64,000 nucleotides of DNA, from NCBI GenBank assembly GCA_019054805.1, contig JAHQIY010000025.1, forward strand, positions 558,001 to 622,000, in the 5' to 3' direction. The notes under the pieces were generated by a model, which saw only the letters and a program-made list of their open reading frames with translations, did not search any database and had not been told where the DNA came from. Position 1 is the first letter of the stretch. Each line of letters starts with the position of its first letter. Position numbers and translations under genes: made by a program. Positions 1 through 12,829 of this stretch are shown one piece after another. The stretch is from Brachionus manjavacas. Its lineage: Eukaryota > Rotifera > Eurotatoria > Ploima > Brachionidae.

Positions 1-344
1 GCAAATCTTTGATGAATTAAAGTATAGACTTATTGTTGTCATTTTTTTATTTTTTATTTTTGGTTTTGCAAGAAAAATGCAAATGATCATGAAAATACTT
101 AAATTTACAAATGAATTTTGAATATATTGAAAATATTGATAATTAATATTATTTAATTAAAACTAAACAAAAAAATATTGTTTTTTATTCTAAAATATTA
201 TGATTTAAAAATATTTTTGCTTAATTAATTGTTCAATAATGTCAATTAATAAGTTGCTAGTTCATTGCTTTAAAATTTCCATAACTTCTAAAAATAAAAA
301 TATTGAACGAAAAAATTTTAAAAAAAGAAAAGATTCATTAATTT

Positions 345-826
345 TTCTTACCATTAGCATCCTTTTTCAATTCATCTCCAATTAAGCTTAAAAAAGTAAA
401 ACCATTTTCAATATTTACCAAAGTTGCTGCTTCTATCATATCTGAAGCTAGAAAAAAAAATTTAATCTGATATTTAGTTGTTTAAAAGTATTACATTTTA
501 AAAAGCCTTCATTTTCAAAATTTTTAGTTTCATCATTTTCTGGGTCCATTTCCTGGTTAACTTTGGGAAATCCTTCATTTTGGATATCGGTATTCAAATT
601 ATTAGATTTTAATTTAGATGAGAATAGTAAATCGAAAATTTTTTCTAAAGTAACAAGATTATTTCTGATGTTTTGTGTAGAATCATTTCCAATATTTAAT
701 TGCTGATGAATTTTGCTTATTTCATCGATCAAGTTAAAGTCACTTAATTTTTTCTTGAATTTTATTAATTCATTTTTAAGATGTTCTTTTTTCTTCTCAC
801 AATCAATATATTTTCGTGCGGACTAA
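345..826 (-). CDS. Coiled-coil protein exons, probably the 3' end of a larger gene
   Basis: Two minus-strand exons can be read. The first follows a TTTTTAG acceptor near 827 and runs to about 460. It starts SARKYIDCEKKKEHLKNEL and is Lys/Glu-rich with heptad character, then becomes acidic and Asn-rich. The second follows a TTTCTAG acceptor near 449 and encodes SDMIEAATLVNIENGF, then LSLIGDELKKDANGKKN, before a stop near 345. No initiator fits the first exon, so these are internal or terminal exons. They may be the last exons of the coiled-coil gene that starts at 9361, because its exon near 4667 ends at a usable GTAAAA donor, or they may belong to a separate gene. I do not recognise the family. 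Confidence 0.45.
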
Positions 827-1309
827 AAATTTATTTAAAGTTATTTTAAAGAATAAATTTCATGCTAAAATTTCTGCTCATAAATATAATTAAATATTTA
901 AACACATAATATTAGCGGTTAAAAAGTTTTAAGATGGCCTAAATTTACTTCCATTAATTTTAAAGGAAAAAAAGGATATACTTAGTAAGAATTCGGAAAG
1001 CAGATTGTTCGAATGCAAATTACGAAAAAATTATTAAATTAAGAGAAAATTTACAATTTAAAAGCTATTTATTCTAAGTTATAATTTCTCGCACTTGAGA
1101 AATTCAAATTCAATTGAATTAAAAAATTAAAAATATAACTTTCAAACTCCATATTAAAAATATAACTTTATTAATATTATTTATTTTCGATTACAATATT
1201 TAAAAACTTAATAACCAGGAATGGAAATATTTGCGTAATTTTGATTTCTGAGACCTGAAATTAATACAAAAAGAAATTTAAAAAATAAACTGAATCCCTA
1301 GAAAATTTT

Positions 1310-2636
1310 TAGTGATGAGAGTTTTCTCTTTAGTTTAGTTAACTAAAATTTAGTCGACTAGTTTTTAGTTAACTAATTTTTTGTCCGTTTTTTTTTAGTT
1401 AACTAATTTTTAGTTGACTTATTTTTAGTCGAATAAACTAAAATTATTAACTAAAGTTTAATTTTTAAAATCTATTTTATTTTTAGAAAATTTTTACTAA
1501 ATAAAAGTTATAACTAAAGCAATTAGCATTATTTTTCTGTAGCAGAAACTCAAATAAATTAAAATATGAGTAAATTATCAACTAATGATTCTTTAAACCT
1601 TTGAATTTAATTGATTATAAATTATGGAATCAACAAATTAAAAAATGTTATGTTTATTTTATTAATCAACCAATAGAATAAATAAATAACATTAAATAAA
1701 GACTTAAATTAATAACATCTGGTTTTGTTACCTATCCTCTCTTAAAAAATTTTCACAAAAAAAAATGTAAAACTGTCTAAATAAAGGAATGTTTCTTTTA
1801 ATTAAAATTCAATAGATTAATTATCAAATTCAAATCCAAGATATTAACTAAAAACTAAAAAAAAATTATATAATGTCAAATCAATGTTTTTAAATATTTT
1901 TTTGTCTCACTATTCCTTAGATATCTCGCTTTCTGCATAATATCCCGCTATTCCTAAATTGTCTCACTATTTCAAAGATATCTCACTTATTCTATTACAA
2001 CTTTTTTTTCTTAATATCAGACTTGTTTATGAGTCAGAGTTTTAAGTCTGAGTCACAAAAATTAAAGTAAAAAGTTATGACTTGACTTAAATTTTAGTGA
2101 CTTTGGCTTTAACTAGGCAGCCACAATAACTACCTGGAAAGGTAAAAGGAACATTTGGCCGCAGCAATAACTACCTGGAACGGTAAAAGGAACATTTGGC
2201 CGCAGCAATAACTATCTGGAACGGCAAAAAATACATGTTGCTCAGACTTTTTTTAAAAAAATTCATTGACTTGACTTGAGACTTCTAATTTTAAACAAGT
2301 TTTTTAATATCATACTAATCCCGAGTAATCTCAAATCGCAAATAACATCCCTTTTTTCGCATTTTTTTGTACCCTTGGTCTATCTAATTCGACTAAACTA
2401 AGTTTTAGTCGACTAAAAATAAGTTAACTAAAATTTAGTCGACTAGTTTTTAGTTAACCAAAATTTAGCCAACTAGTTTTTAGTTGACTAATTTTTAGTC
2501 GACTAGTTTTTAGTTTACTTATTTTTAGTTAACTAAATTTTAGTTAGCTAGTCGACTAAAAATAAGTAAACTAAAAATTAGTCGACTTAATTTTAGCCGA
2601 CTAAACTAAATTAGTTAAGTTAGGACCCATCACTAA
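1310..2636. mobile_element. Non-autonomous element rich in AGTTAACT/TAGTCGACTA motifs
   Basis: Two clusters of degenerate 10 to 12-bp palindromic motifs (TAGTCGACTA, AGTTAACTAA) lie at about 1325-1445 and 2385-2620 and face each other as an inverted pair. Each outer edge carries TTTAGTGATG: plus sense near 1309, and reversed as CATCACTAAA at 2629-2638. I read this as one roughly 1.3-kb non-autonomous DNA element with repetitive subterminal regions. No transposase frame is visible inside. It also contains a short tandem repeat and a possible nested inverted repeat near 2020-2310. Confidence 0.5.
2117..2232. repeat. Tandem repeat, about 42 bp x 2.7 copies
   Basis: Three consecutive copies of a unit with the core AACTACCTGGAACGGTAAAA, each closing with GGAACATTTGGCCGCAGC, differ by only a few bases. 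The third copy decays after CTGGAACGG. The unit is clearly richer in GC than its surroundings. Confidence 0.75.
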
Positions 2637-3679
2637 ATATTTTAGATTTTTAAAACGATTTCACCAATTAACATGCTGACCAGACAATTTCAGTGCATTT
2701 TTTTCAAGGATGAGCAATTTTTTACGCAATTTTTTTGCGTGAGAAGATTTAAAAAAAATCTAAAAATTTCCCTTTTTTTATGTGAAAATTTTAAACATCT
2801 AGAAGTATTTTTTGATTTCGAATTTTTTATTTGAATAGACAAAATTTACTTATTTATCAGTATTTACAAATAATTTCATGATATTTTAGATGCTGAGAAT
2901 TTTTAATTCTGTCATTATTAATAACATAATAATATTTAAAAAAATCAAAATAAATCAATAAGTAAATTAAAAAAATATATTTTTTTTCACATATTTTTTA
3001 CGACATATCTCGCTGATTTTATTGGGACCTGAGTTTTTAACTAATTCAACAATTAAATTTTTTGAATAATCTAAAATAATATGATCAAATCTTTCTGATT
3101 TTGTTAAATAAAAAAACAGGTATTTTCATAAAAATGAGTTAAGAGTGATTAAAGTCTGGTATTAAATAATTACATGAGTTTGGAATTGTTATATTTAAAA
3201 TAACCGCTTCAAAATATACTTGATTAGATAATAATTTAGGCCGAAATCATAATTTTTGATGAGTTAGATTTTTAAACATCTTTAAAATTATTAATTAAAA
3301 AAATACCCGGTCTGTGAATAACAGTTTGTAATATTTTATTTATTTAGTAATTAGGATTTCTTTATATGTGTTTTTTTATATTATTCACTTTTTTTATGTT
3401 TATTTAAAATTCCCCCTAATTAAAAAAAATATTTAAAAATTGAATTAATTAATCCCACTAAGCAATTAAACTAATATTTACTTAAAAAATATATATAAAA
3501 GTAAAGAACAATATAATTATTTTCATTTTTTTATAGTTAATAATTTTTTTATATTTTCCATCCCATTTTAGACATTGTGAATTTATATTACAAAAATTTC
3601 AACACAAAATTAGAATTCTTATTAAAAATATGGATTTGTACTACTGATTTTCTGTAAGCTTAAAAGGTGAAAAAAACAA

Positions 3680-4440
3680 TGTTTCATTTAACAGTCCTAT
3701 TTAACCCAGTCAACCCAAAAGTAATGAAAAATCAATGATTCTTTAAAGAATCATTATAAAATCATTGGAAAATTAATGATTTTATAAAGAAATTTTGAGG
3801 AAAAATACTATTAAAGAAATTTTCTTTATTATAATAATTACAAAATCATCTAAATTTTGGGCCAAAAAACTATTAGAGATAATATCCACAAAAAATCATT
3901 ACAAAATCATCAAATTTTCTATCATTTTATGAGGAAATTTTTTGCAAAAAAATTACTGGGGACATTTTCCTTTTAAAATCATTACTTTTTCTTCAAATAA
4001 ACATAAAATAAAAGAAAAGTAAATTAAATCAAATAAACAGAAAATAAAAGAAAAGTAAATTAAATCAAATAAACAGAAATAAAATAAAATAAAAAAAAGT
4101 TTTCCTTAATTTATCATTAAAAAGTCTCAATAACTTAATCACAAATAAACAATATTTTTTACAAAACCCTTTATAAAATGTTCATTTAAAATCTTAAAGG
4201 TTTCTTCAATCAAAAAATTGAAAAAAATAAAATAATTTTATATGATGATTATTAGATGATTTATTAATGAATCTTTAATGAAATCTTAATGAAATTGAGT
4301 ACAATATCTTTAAAGAATCATTACAAATTTTCCTCATGAAATCTTTAAAGAATCATTAAATTTAAAGAAACATTTGTTAATAAATTGATTATTATTTTTG
4401 AAATTTTTTGAATGTTTTAATGAAAATTCACAATGCCCCC
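3680..4440. repeat. Repeat region with TTTAAAGAATCATTA motif
   Basis: No gene is visible. The motif TCTTTAAAGAATCATTA and relatives (AATCATTACAAAATCATC) recur at least six times in both orientations, suggesting a decayed inverted-repeat element. Near 4007-4085 a unit of about 35 bp (AAAAGAAAAGTAAATTAAAT plus AAATAAACAG) is tandemly repeated a little over twice. Confidence 0.45.
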
Positions 4441-4656
4441 ATTTTAAACCGCCAGACCCCATGGGGAAGCTTGCAAGGATTTAAGGTGAATTAATTTGAA
4501 AAATTTTTAAAAATATCAATTAATCAAATTTAACAAATCTTAACCAAACAGAACAAACTAATATTTATTTGACCTTGTAGTAAAAATAAATTATTTCCGT
4601 ATCTTTCTAAATGTATAAACCATTTTCGATATTTTTAAGCAAAAATTTTGTTTTAT

Positions 4657-7600
4657 TTAATTTTTTACTTTTTCCAAAGTTTTTTCAAAGTGTGAATTTT
4701 TTTCTTTTAATATTTGTAATTCACGAAGTAAATTTTTATTTTCTGTGTGCGCATTATTCAACATTGCTTGATTGTCAATTTTTTCCTTAATATTCATTTT
4801 TAATATCCTTTTTTTTAACAAAAAACAATACCAACCTTTTTAAAATTTTCATTTTCAAATTCAAGTTTTTGTAAGATGACTTTTAGACTTTCAATTTTTT
4901 TAATTTTTTTTTTCATTTTCTGTTCGATAGTCATGACGAATTCTATTACTTTTGAATCTTCTTGATTTTTTTGTAAATTTTCATATTGTCTCATTAGATT
5001 TGTTTCTTTTTCATATACTAAAGAGAATAAAAAATTTATCGATAAAAAAATAAAAAATTACGTGTAACAGAATTTTCGAGTTTTGATATTTGTAAATTTT
5101 TATCAGCGATGCTTTCAGATAAATTTTTTGTTACCGCTTTAAAATTATTCTCAATTGTTGCGACTTTGTTTTCAAGAAAATTTACAGATTCGATTAATTT
5201 CTCTTTTTCTTTAAATGCTGAATCGTATAGTCTGCTTTTTTCTTTGAAATCATTTTTTAGAGATTCTAAATCTTTGTTTAATGTTTCATTTTGAGTTTTT
5301 AATTTTGAATTTAACTCAAGCATCGTTTCGTTTTCTTCTTTCAAAGCTTTTATTTTTAGTGCATCATCTTTCAAAATATTCTCAAAAGTTTGTTTTTCTT
5401 GCTTTATTAACAAATTTTCTTTTGATAACTCATCCAGCATGCTTGCTGTATTGTCCAATTTTTTTCTTGCTTCATCTAATTCATTTTCAACTTTATTAGA
5501 ATAAATTTCAATCTTCGATTTTTCGCTTTTGATCCTTGAAATTTGTTGATTTTGATTTTTAATTTTAGACTGATATTGTTCGTTTGATGTTTGAATCTGA
5601 TGAATTTTTTCGAGACTAAAAATTTTGAATCGTAAATATTCTATTTAGTTGGAAAATTTAATGAGAAAAATTTAAATCGCTAAAAAATAAATTCAGTCTT
5701 TGAATTTTTTTTTAATTTTTAACTAAAAATTTCTATTTTACTTTTGTTTTTGCATCTGTTCATTTTTTTGATTTTCTTTTTTAAGATTCTTAATAATCTC
5801 TTTACAATTTTGATGCATTATTACGTCATTTTGCAAAATGTCAACTCTTTTTTCTAAATCATTACATTTTAAATTCAAGTCCCATTTTTCACTTGTTTCC
5901 TTTTTTAAGTTTTCTTCAACTTTTTCCAAACTCGACTGTATTTCTTTTTTATTAAGATCTTCTTGACGAATTCTTTCGTTCAAATTTTCAATCAACTGGT
6001 TATACTTTTTTAGTTGATCTTTTATTGTTTCATTATTTTGCTGATAATCAGCAATTTCTTTGGTTAACTGAATACATTTATTATTGAGTTTTTTGTTTTC
6101 ATTTTCCAAATTAATAATTGAATTATACGTATTAATTTGATTTTGTTTTTCTTGTTCATTTATATATTCAAATCGATTTTTTAAATTGTTGAATTCATTG
6201 TTTAAACTTTCTAATTCAATTTTTAATGAATCGTTTTGATGTTTAATTTTGTTAATTTCTTTTTCCTTTGAATTAGAGGTTTTTTCAAGTTCCTTTTTTA
6301 ATTGAACTATTGTCGAATTCAAATCATCTGCCTCTCTTTTGAGTTTTTCGATCTTATCCTGTTTGATGTTGATCAATCGATCATATTCATCACGTATAAT
6401 ACCACATCTTTATTGAAAAACGATAGAATAATTAAAATTTAAAAAATTTAAACCTTACAGAAATCGAACCTACTTTTTATCACAATTTTCTATCAAATCT
6501 TTTTCTGTCTGTATGCATACTTGTATTTTACTTTCGAGTGTTTTCTGCATCTTAAATCAAATAAGTGTTAAGTTTAGTAAACTATTGATTATATTTATTT
6601 CTACTTCATTGAGCGCTGCTTCTGAATTTTCAATTTTATTTCTATAATCGTCAAAACATCGATTTAAGCCATTTATCAATATCTCTACCTTTTTGATTAA
6701 ATTTTCTTTGATTCCTTCATTTGACTCATTAAAAACATACAAATTTCCTTAAATTTTTTAATTTCAATAATGAAATTTAAAACAAATTTGAAAATTTATT
6801 TTTCAAAAGAGGATTTATTAGTTTATTAGAATTAAAAAGGAAAATAATCAAGCTTATGCATTAAATTATGTATTAGAAGAGGAAAATCTAAAAAACAATT
6901 CAAATTATTAAAAATTAAAAAATTTTTTTTTAGAGATGTGACTTATTGTGACTGAGAGTCCGGGTTCGAATTCTAGTCAAGTTAAAATAAATGTAACGTT
7001 AGAAAAAAAATAAATTATGGATTTGAGCTAGTGCTTTCAGTGTTGTGTTTCTACTTGCCGCCTGGTTTGAGTTAATCGCCAAATCATTTCTCTAGTTTTG
7101 TTACCTTCATTTCTCTAGATGAAGTCAAGGGGACTATAAATAATGGCATCGAAAGACGTAAGTAGCAAGTATAAAAAAACTCTGTTATAAGCAACAATGC
7201 TTCTTCAAGCTAGCCAAATATAACTTGTGTTGTTCTACAAGGGTTTAGCATTGTTGCAGAAAACGACTACTACTACTTTTTTTAAGTTTAACTCTGAAAG
7301 AACCTCTTTTTAATGACGATTCAAAAGTGGATTAAGCTGCATTAATGTTGGATCTTAAAAAGCATTCTTAGACCTACACAAATATCTTAAAACTTCATCA
7401 GCTTACGATCTTTTTTCTTCAAAAAGACATTTGTGGTGTTTTTTTTACAAGGCCAAATGGTAAGATTTTTTATTTAAAATATTTCCAAAAAAAATTAATA
7501 CTTTCATAATAATTAATTGATTTTGAAAATAATTAGACCTCTTTAATTGCAAACAATGAATTTTATTTAATTCAAAAATAAATCAGTAAAATAAACTATA

Positions 7601-9361
7601 AAAACTTTTTTTCAAATTGAGTTTTCTTTAATATAATGAGACTTTGAAGGTCAGAATTTACCTTTTTTGTTTCCTTCATCTCTTAAAATATTGAAAACCT
7701 GATTAAACAATTCTTCATAAGATTCCATTCTCTTTGCTAAAGTATCATTTGATTCGATTTCATTTGAATTTGCTGTATTTTCTGATAATTTTTTTTTAAG
7801 ACAAAGTGATTCGTTTCGTAGATCATTAATCTCAAATGTTCTAATAAAAAGTTAACAATTTTAGAAATTTTTTAATATAATTCTTACTTGTTTTTAATAA
7901 TTTTATCTTTTTCATCCATTAAAATTTTAAAAGAATTCTGTAATTGATGAAAGTAAGACTCGCAAAAATTTTGTAATTCCTTGTTGGTTTCTCCTGCTTT
8001 TATGATTTTGTACTTTATATCTTTTTCGTCACTTGTAAGCGAAGTTGAATTCGAAAAATTTCTTAAATACAAATGTAAGAACATGACTTTTAAACAAAAA
8101 AGAAATAATTTTATTAGTATCTCTTCGAAAATTTCATTTTAGATCAAATTCTTAATTTGTTTTCTTGAAGAATTTGAAGAGTTTAAAAAAAGTAATGACT
8201 CCCTAAATACCCAAAGAAAAAATTAAAAAAGATTTTGTAAATTTCTGTACAAGAGAAACAGGATACAAAATAAAATGAAAATATTTTGTTTAAATTTTTA
8301 AAATAAGTTCGAATTATTTGCGAATGCAACATTGTTAAATTAATTTTTAAAGTCTGCTAATCTGCAAATCATACGCTGTATTCACTAGGCTAAAAAATAT
8401 AATCTTTCTGTAGTAATTTTTGCACACAAAATTTAAAGGCTATGTGTTTTTTACAATTAGAAAAAATTTTAGCGTTTTTACTTTTTGTACTGTAATTTTT
8501 GTAATAATATTTCACATAGCCAATTTAAAGGTGCAACAAAGTTTGTTGCACTTAAAGAAACTACTTCTATTTAATCTTCTATCAAATTTACTACTTCTAT
8601 AAAAATAATTTCTCAAGTAATATTTGAGACAAATATCACAAATCATTAAAAAAATTTCTTTCTAATGTTATCAAAAAAATTGAAATTTACTTGTATAATT
8701 CATTTCCCGAAAATGGCTCGGTCGTAAAAGGAGTTTGTAATTGTTGAGGTTTTTTTAATTGATTTATTACATTTTCTGTTTCTTTAAGATGTGAATCAAG
8801 CCTGTCTCTAAAAAAAAAATCTAGTTTATAATTTTAATTTAATATTTCAATTATTCTTTTTTATATTTTCATTAAATAAATAGCCAACTTTAGAAGAATA
8901 ATTGAAAATCACCTTATTTGTTTAAAGAAATTTTCATTAAATTCATTTGTATTTTTATCATCTATTCTGATTTTTTCGAGATTTATCTGAAAATTTGGTT
9001 GATTTTGAATTTTTTGATTATTATAAATACTGCTCGATTTTAAATAGCTTTTATTGCATGGATCAGATAAATAATTTGTATAAAAAGAATTTTCATCGTT
9101 TAATTCTTCTCGTTTAAAATTTAGAAGCTTTATTTGGTGTTCAAGTTCTAAATATAATCCATTTGATCCAGCTTGTTCGAAATGTTCTCCTGAATTGACA
9201 TTAAAATCTATGTTTGATACATTTCTATGTTTTAAAAAGTCAATTCCTGAATAATTAGTCGGTATAAATGATTCGAAATTTTTTTCAAATTGGTAATTGT
9301 TATTCAATTTAATCGTTTCTTTCGCCTCAGAAATCAACAAATTTAAAACATCGTCGGACAT
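4657..9361 (-). CDS. Long coiled-coil protein, multi-exon
   Basis: The ATG at 9361 opens MSDDVLNLLISEAKETIKLN. The first four exons join in phase: 8913-9361, 8691-8807, 7888-8061 and 7662-7840, all with GT/AG borders. A fifth starts at 6748 (NLYVFNESNEGIKENL). Further coiled-coil exons follow at about 6552-6475, 6376-5738, 5620-5040 and 4860-4670, with a stop at 4657 unless the GTAAAA there is a donor to exons near 826. The first 150 residues are Asn/Ser-rich and not helical. The rest is almost entirely Glu/Lys/Asn/Leu heptads, as in centrosomal, ciliary or golgin-type scaffolds, but no diagnostic motif lets me name it. The intron 6749-7661 holds a SINE-like insertion. Exon borders below 6750 are approximate. 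Confidence 0.6.
6925..7280 (+). mobile_element. tRNA-derived SINE-like element with (ACT)n tail
   Basis: GGTTCGAATTC at 6963-6973 fits a Pol III B box (GGTTCGANTCC) with one mismatch and sits in a T-arm-like setting. About 290 bp of moderate-GC, non-coding sequence follows, ending in ACTACTACTACT at about 7264-7276. The same trinucleotide tail ends a LINE fragment at about 31.2 kb, suggesting that LINE family could mobilise this SINE. The A box is not convincing. The element lies in an intron of the coiled-coil gene in the opposite orientation. Confidence 0.45.
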
Positions 9362-10435
9362 TTTGAAAAAAACTCAAAATAATGATGGGATATTAAAGGC
9401 TAAATTTGTGTTTTTTACTCTAATTAATAATTTGTTGCTATAGAAATAAAGGCTGTTCAAAAAATATTCAAAAAATTTTAACTGGATTTACTACAATTCT
9501 ATTTTATCATTTCAATTCAAAAATAAATCTTCCATTAGTACAAAAATTGGTTCATTTCTAATAAGCTCATTTTTTATTTTTGTAGTTTACAAGGCTTTTT
9601 GGTAATTTTTTTTTTTCCATTTTTTATTATTCTACTTTTAAATTTACAAATTTCAAGTTCATTCAGTAAATTTACGTAATAAAATTATTTTCATTATTTA
9701 TTATTAATGTTGTTATTTAATAAATTACTAAAATTATTTACTATTATTAGAATTTACCTTGATGAAATTAAGTTATTTTAGTAACATAAACAGTAAAAAT
9801 GTTAAAATAAACTGTTCAGTCAAACATTTTATAGAGATTTTTTGAAGTATTTTTAAAGATTCTTTAAAAATCTCTAAAATTTGGCCTATTTCGAAGAAAA
9901 TATAGAGAAATTTTTAAGACAAAAAAATCTATTAATGTAAATAAAAAAAGTATTTTTATTTTCTCGAAATTGTCTGTAATATTATTAATTTGTTTACCAC
10001 GTCAAAAAGTTTTTAGAGATTTTTTGTAGTTTCTTTTCAGAATCTTTAAAAAATCTTTAGTGAATAACTTATTATAGAAAATGTTGAGATATTTTTGAGA
10101 AGAGCTAGATTTTAAATTTTCTCTTTTCTAAATTTTTTTATTTGGTTTGAATTTTTTTATCTTATAATTTTATTAAATTATTCTATCGATTTTTTTTAAG
10201 ATTTAATAATACTGATAAATGTAAATAATTTTTAAATCATCTTTTTTAGGAAATAAAAATAATTCTTATTGTATTTTTAAATTAGAGCATTTTTTCTAAT
10301 CAGGCAATTTGCCTAATCTATAAGGTCTCATCAATCAAGTTAATATTCATGAGAATAAACTCTTGAACCAAGAATAATATTACAGTTAATAATTTGAAAA
10401 GAGCGGAAAATTGAAACTATTAGTGGTGCATCTAA

Positions 10436-10535
10436 TTACATTATTTATTTATTTTATTTATTTGTTTTCTGTACCGAGCTAGGGCTCCTTCAGAATAGAT
10501 TTTATGAACCGTTTTGACGTCAAAACTATTAATTT
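10436..10535 (-). mobile_element. LINE 3' tail fragment
   Basis: On the minus strand the sequence GAAGGAGCCCTAGCTCGGTA, then CAGA, runs into a stretch of AAATAAATA units. The same core (AGCTCGGTACAGATAA) recurs on the plus strand near 19797 and, with changes, near 50350. This is the usual look of a non-LTR retrotransposon 3' UTR and tail. No coding part remains here. Apart from this fragment, 9362-11440 shows only AT-rich sequence and some TCTTTAAAAATCTCT-type repeats near 9830-10080. Confidence 0.5.
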
Positions 10536-11442
10536 AACCAGAATCAGAACAAAATTATTGCTAATTTATTTCTGGTAATGCAATAAATGATTGTGCAAAT
10601 ATCATCAGCTTTCAATTTTTAAGCAATCGGCTAATTTGATCAAAAAATTTAAGATTTTGTTTCTTATATTCACAGCAAATGCCATCAAAAATTTAGAAAG
10701 ATCAGGTGGTAGTACAGATTTTGCAGGAATTTCATAAAAATTTAAAAATTGATTTTAAGCTTCAACTTTTAATATTTAAATTGCTTAAAATGCATTTTCT
10801 TTTTATTAAAATATTAATTTAAACTGAAAATTAAGCTATTTATAGCATATTTAGCGATCATGGTTTTCATCTTTATTATCTTAATCAATGAAAATTCCAT
10901 TCAATGATCCAAATTGGCCTCAATAAATAAATAAAAGTCCGAATTTGGACTTGACTTAGGACTTGTGATTTATAAACAACTCTGAAGTTAAGAATGTTTT
11001 ATTTAGCTAAAATTTCATTTATTTTACCCTTATAATCTGAATTCTGAAATGATACTTTTATGCACAAAAATGCCTTACTCGAGATTATGATAATAGTGTT
11101 TACTAATGAAAATAAATACTAAAGATAATTTTAAATTCTTATTGCAAATTTTAAAAAACACAAAAAATATAAGACAAAATAATATTCATCTAATTAAACA
11201 CAAAAATAAATTTTAAAGCTATAAAATATTAGAAATTTTATTTGATTTTTTAATTTTTATTTATAAAAAAATTTTTAAACTTTTTTTAAATTTAATCTAA
11301 ATATGATTCTGTCTTTTTTCTAGAAAAAAAAAACTCAAGTTTTTTTCTGATCATTATTCCCTGGTTATCTGAAAATAAAAAAATAATTGAGGAAAACAAC
11401 ATTTTACTGTAATAAGTCTAATTTTTTAAATTTTTTAGAAAA

Positions 11443-12455
11443 ATGAATTACCGATTCATTTATTTAATGCTTATTATGATAATGAATGCTAATGGTTCTG
11501 AGTATCTTAAAAAAATTGATGTTGAATGTTTGTAAGTTTTCATTAAATTATTTTTGAAATAAAATTTGTATTATCAATCGAAAATTAATGATCATGGTTA
11601 AAATCTAAAAAACCATACAAAATTATCGGAATTACTTGTTGACTAGATTATTTAAAATTTTAATTTATTCAACAAAATTAAAAGTAAACTTTTAATTAAA
11701 TTAAATCGATTTTTGTTTAAAAAAATGCTGACAGTAAAGATTTTTTAAAATTTTATTTATTTAAGTAATTCAAGTTTTAAAATCTAAAAAAATTCAAATT
11801 TATTCTCGTGCTTAAAATTTATTTAATTCTGTTCATACATTTAAAAAGGCAATGAAAGATTTCAAATCCATTTTTTAAATTCAAATGATAAATTTCTTTT
11901 TTAGCCGACAATGTGATTCTCATTTTAGTGGATCTTCATGCTGGGAAAAGTCTTTTAAATATTTTTCAAATCAAGTAATGAGTTCTTTGGTTGAATTTGG
12001 AAATTCTGAAAAAAATGTAATTTTTAAATTTTGCTTTAAAGTAATAATTAAAACAATAAATTTTAAGAATTCATCAAATCAAGAAAATATTTTCCAAATG
12101 TATCAGAAAATAAAAATCCAAGATAAAGATGACTCAAAATCTAATTTAAAATTTGTAAAAAATCTTGTTATAGATTTAGATGAAATTTTTAATGAAACTG
12201 TTAAGAAAGTAAAAAATTAACAATTATTTGCTTTCAAGCTTTCATTTTTTTTATTTTTAGATACAATCTAAATCATTCGATGAATTGATTAAATTAAAAT
12301 GTCCAGTAAAATGTAATATTAGTTCACTTATTGTATGGAAATCTCTATTTGGTACTCTTATGAGTTTGACAATGGCATCAATTATTTTTATAGCTTTCTA
12401 TATGTTATTTTTTAAAATCCAATACAGAACTTTAAAAAAAAACAATACTAATTAA
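11443..12455 (+). CDS. Small type I membrane protein, three exons
   Basis: Exons 11443-11531, 11905-12208 and 12261-12455 join in phase to give 195 residues. The start is the ATG just after a TTTTTTAG, opening MNYRFIYLMLIMIMNANGSE, a hydrophobic signal peptide with probable cleavage near residue 19. The ectodomain of about 115 residues has six cysteines (ECFRQC, SSCWEK, FCFK, KCPVKC) and two N-glycosylation sequons. A single membrane span of about 22 residues (SLFGTLMSLTMASIIFIAFYM) is followed by a basic tail of about 14 residues. The paired cysteines and topology suggest a secretory-pathway surface protein. I recognise no family and assign no function. The introns are 373 and 52 nt, with good GT/AG borders. 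Confidence 0.72.
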
Positions 12456-12829
12456 GTGTTTCAATTTGTTTTTAAACAAAAGTTATTAGATTTGTATTTT
12501 TTACGAACTTAAGTCATCATTATATACATAGTACACCGTTACATAGAAAAAAAATTTTAACTACTAGAGATTCAGTTGCAGATGCTAGTTCGTAAGAAAT
12601 ACATTTTACCAATGAGTAGTTAGAAAAAATAATAAAAATTAAAAAAAGAGTAATTTTTTATTAAATCTAAAGAAGCAAAAGTATAGAGAAAACAGTAATA
12701 TGTTATCCCCTTAAAAGTTTTACATCTATTGAAAAAAATTTTAAATTCGCTGTTGAATATATTCTAATCGTCTATTTTAATAATGTGTAAAAGATATCGC
12801 GCCATACATTTAGTTAAAACTTTTAAGTA

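Noticed and set aside
2117..2232. Spaced repeats suggestive of a CRISPR array
   Set aside because: The units are contiguous tandem copies with no unique spacers, in a eukaryotic context.
6955..6985. Possible true tRNA gene around GGTTCGAATTC
   Set aside because: No acceptor stem, D arm or anticodon arm can be folded; only the T-arm-like B box is present, so a SINE is the better reading.
8420..8602. Hydrophobic plus-strand frame of 60 codons
   Set aside because: It sits in an intron of the minus-strand coiled-coil gene, is Phe/Leu-rich as expected from T-rich sequence, and has no partner exon.
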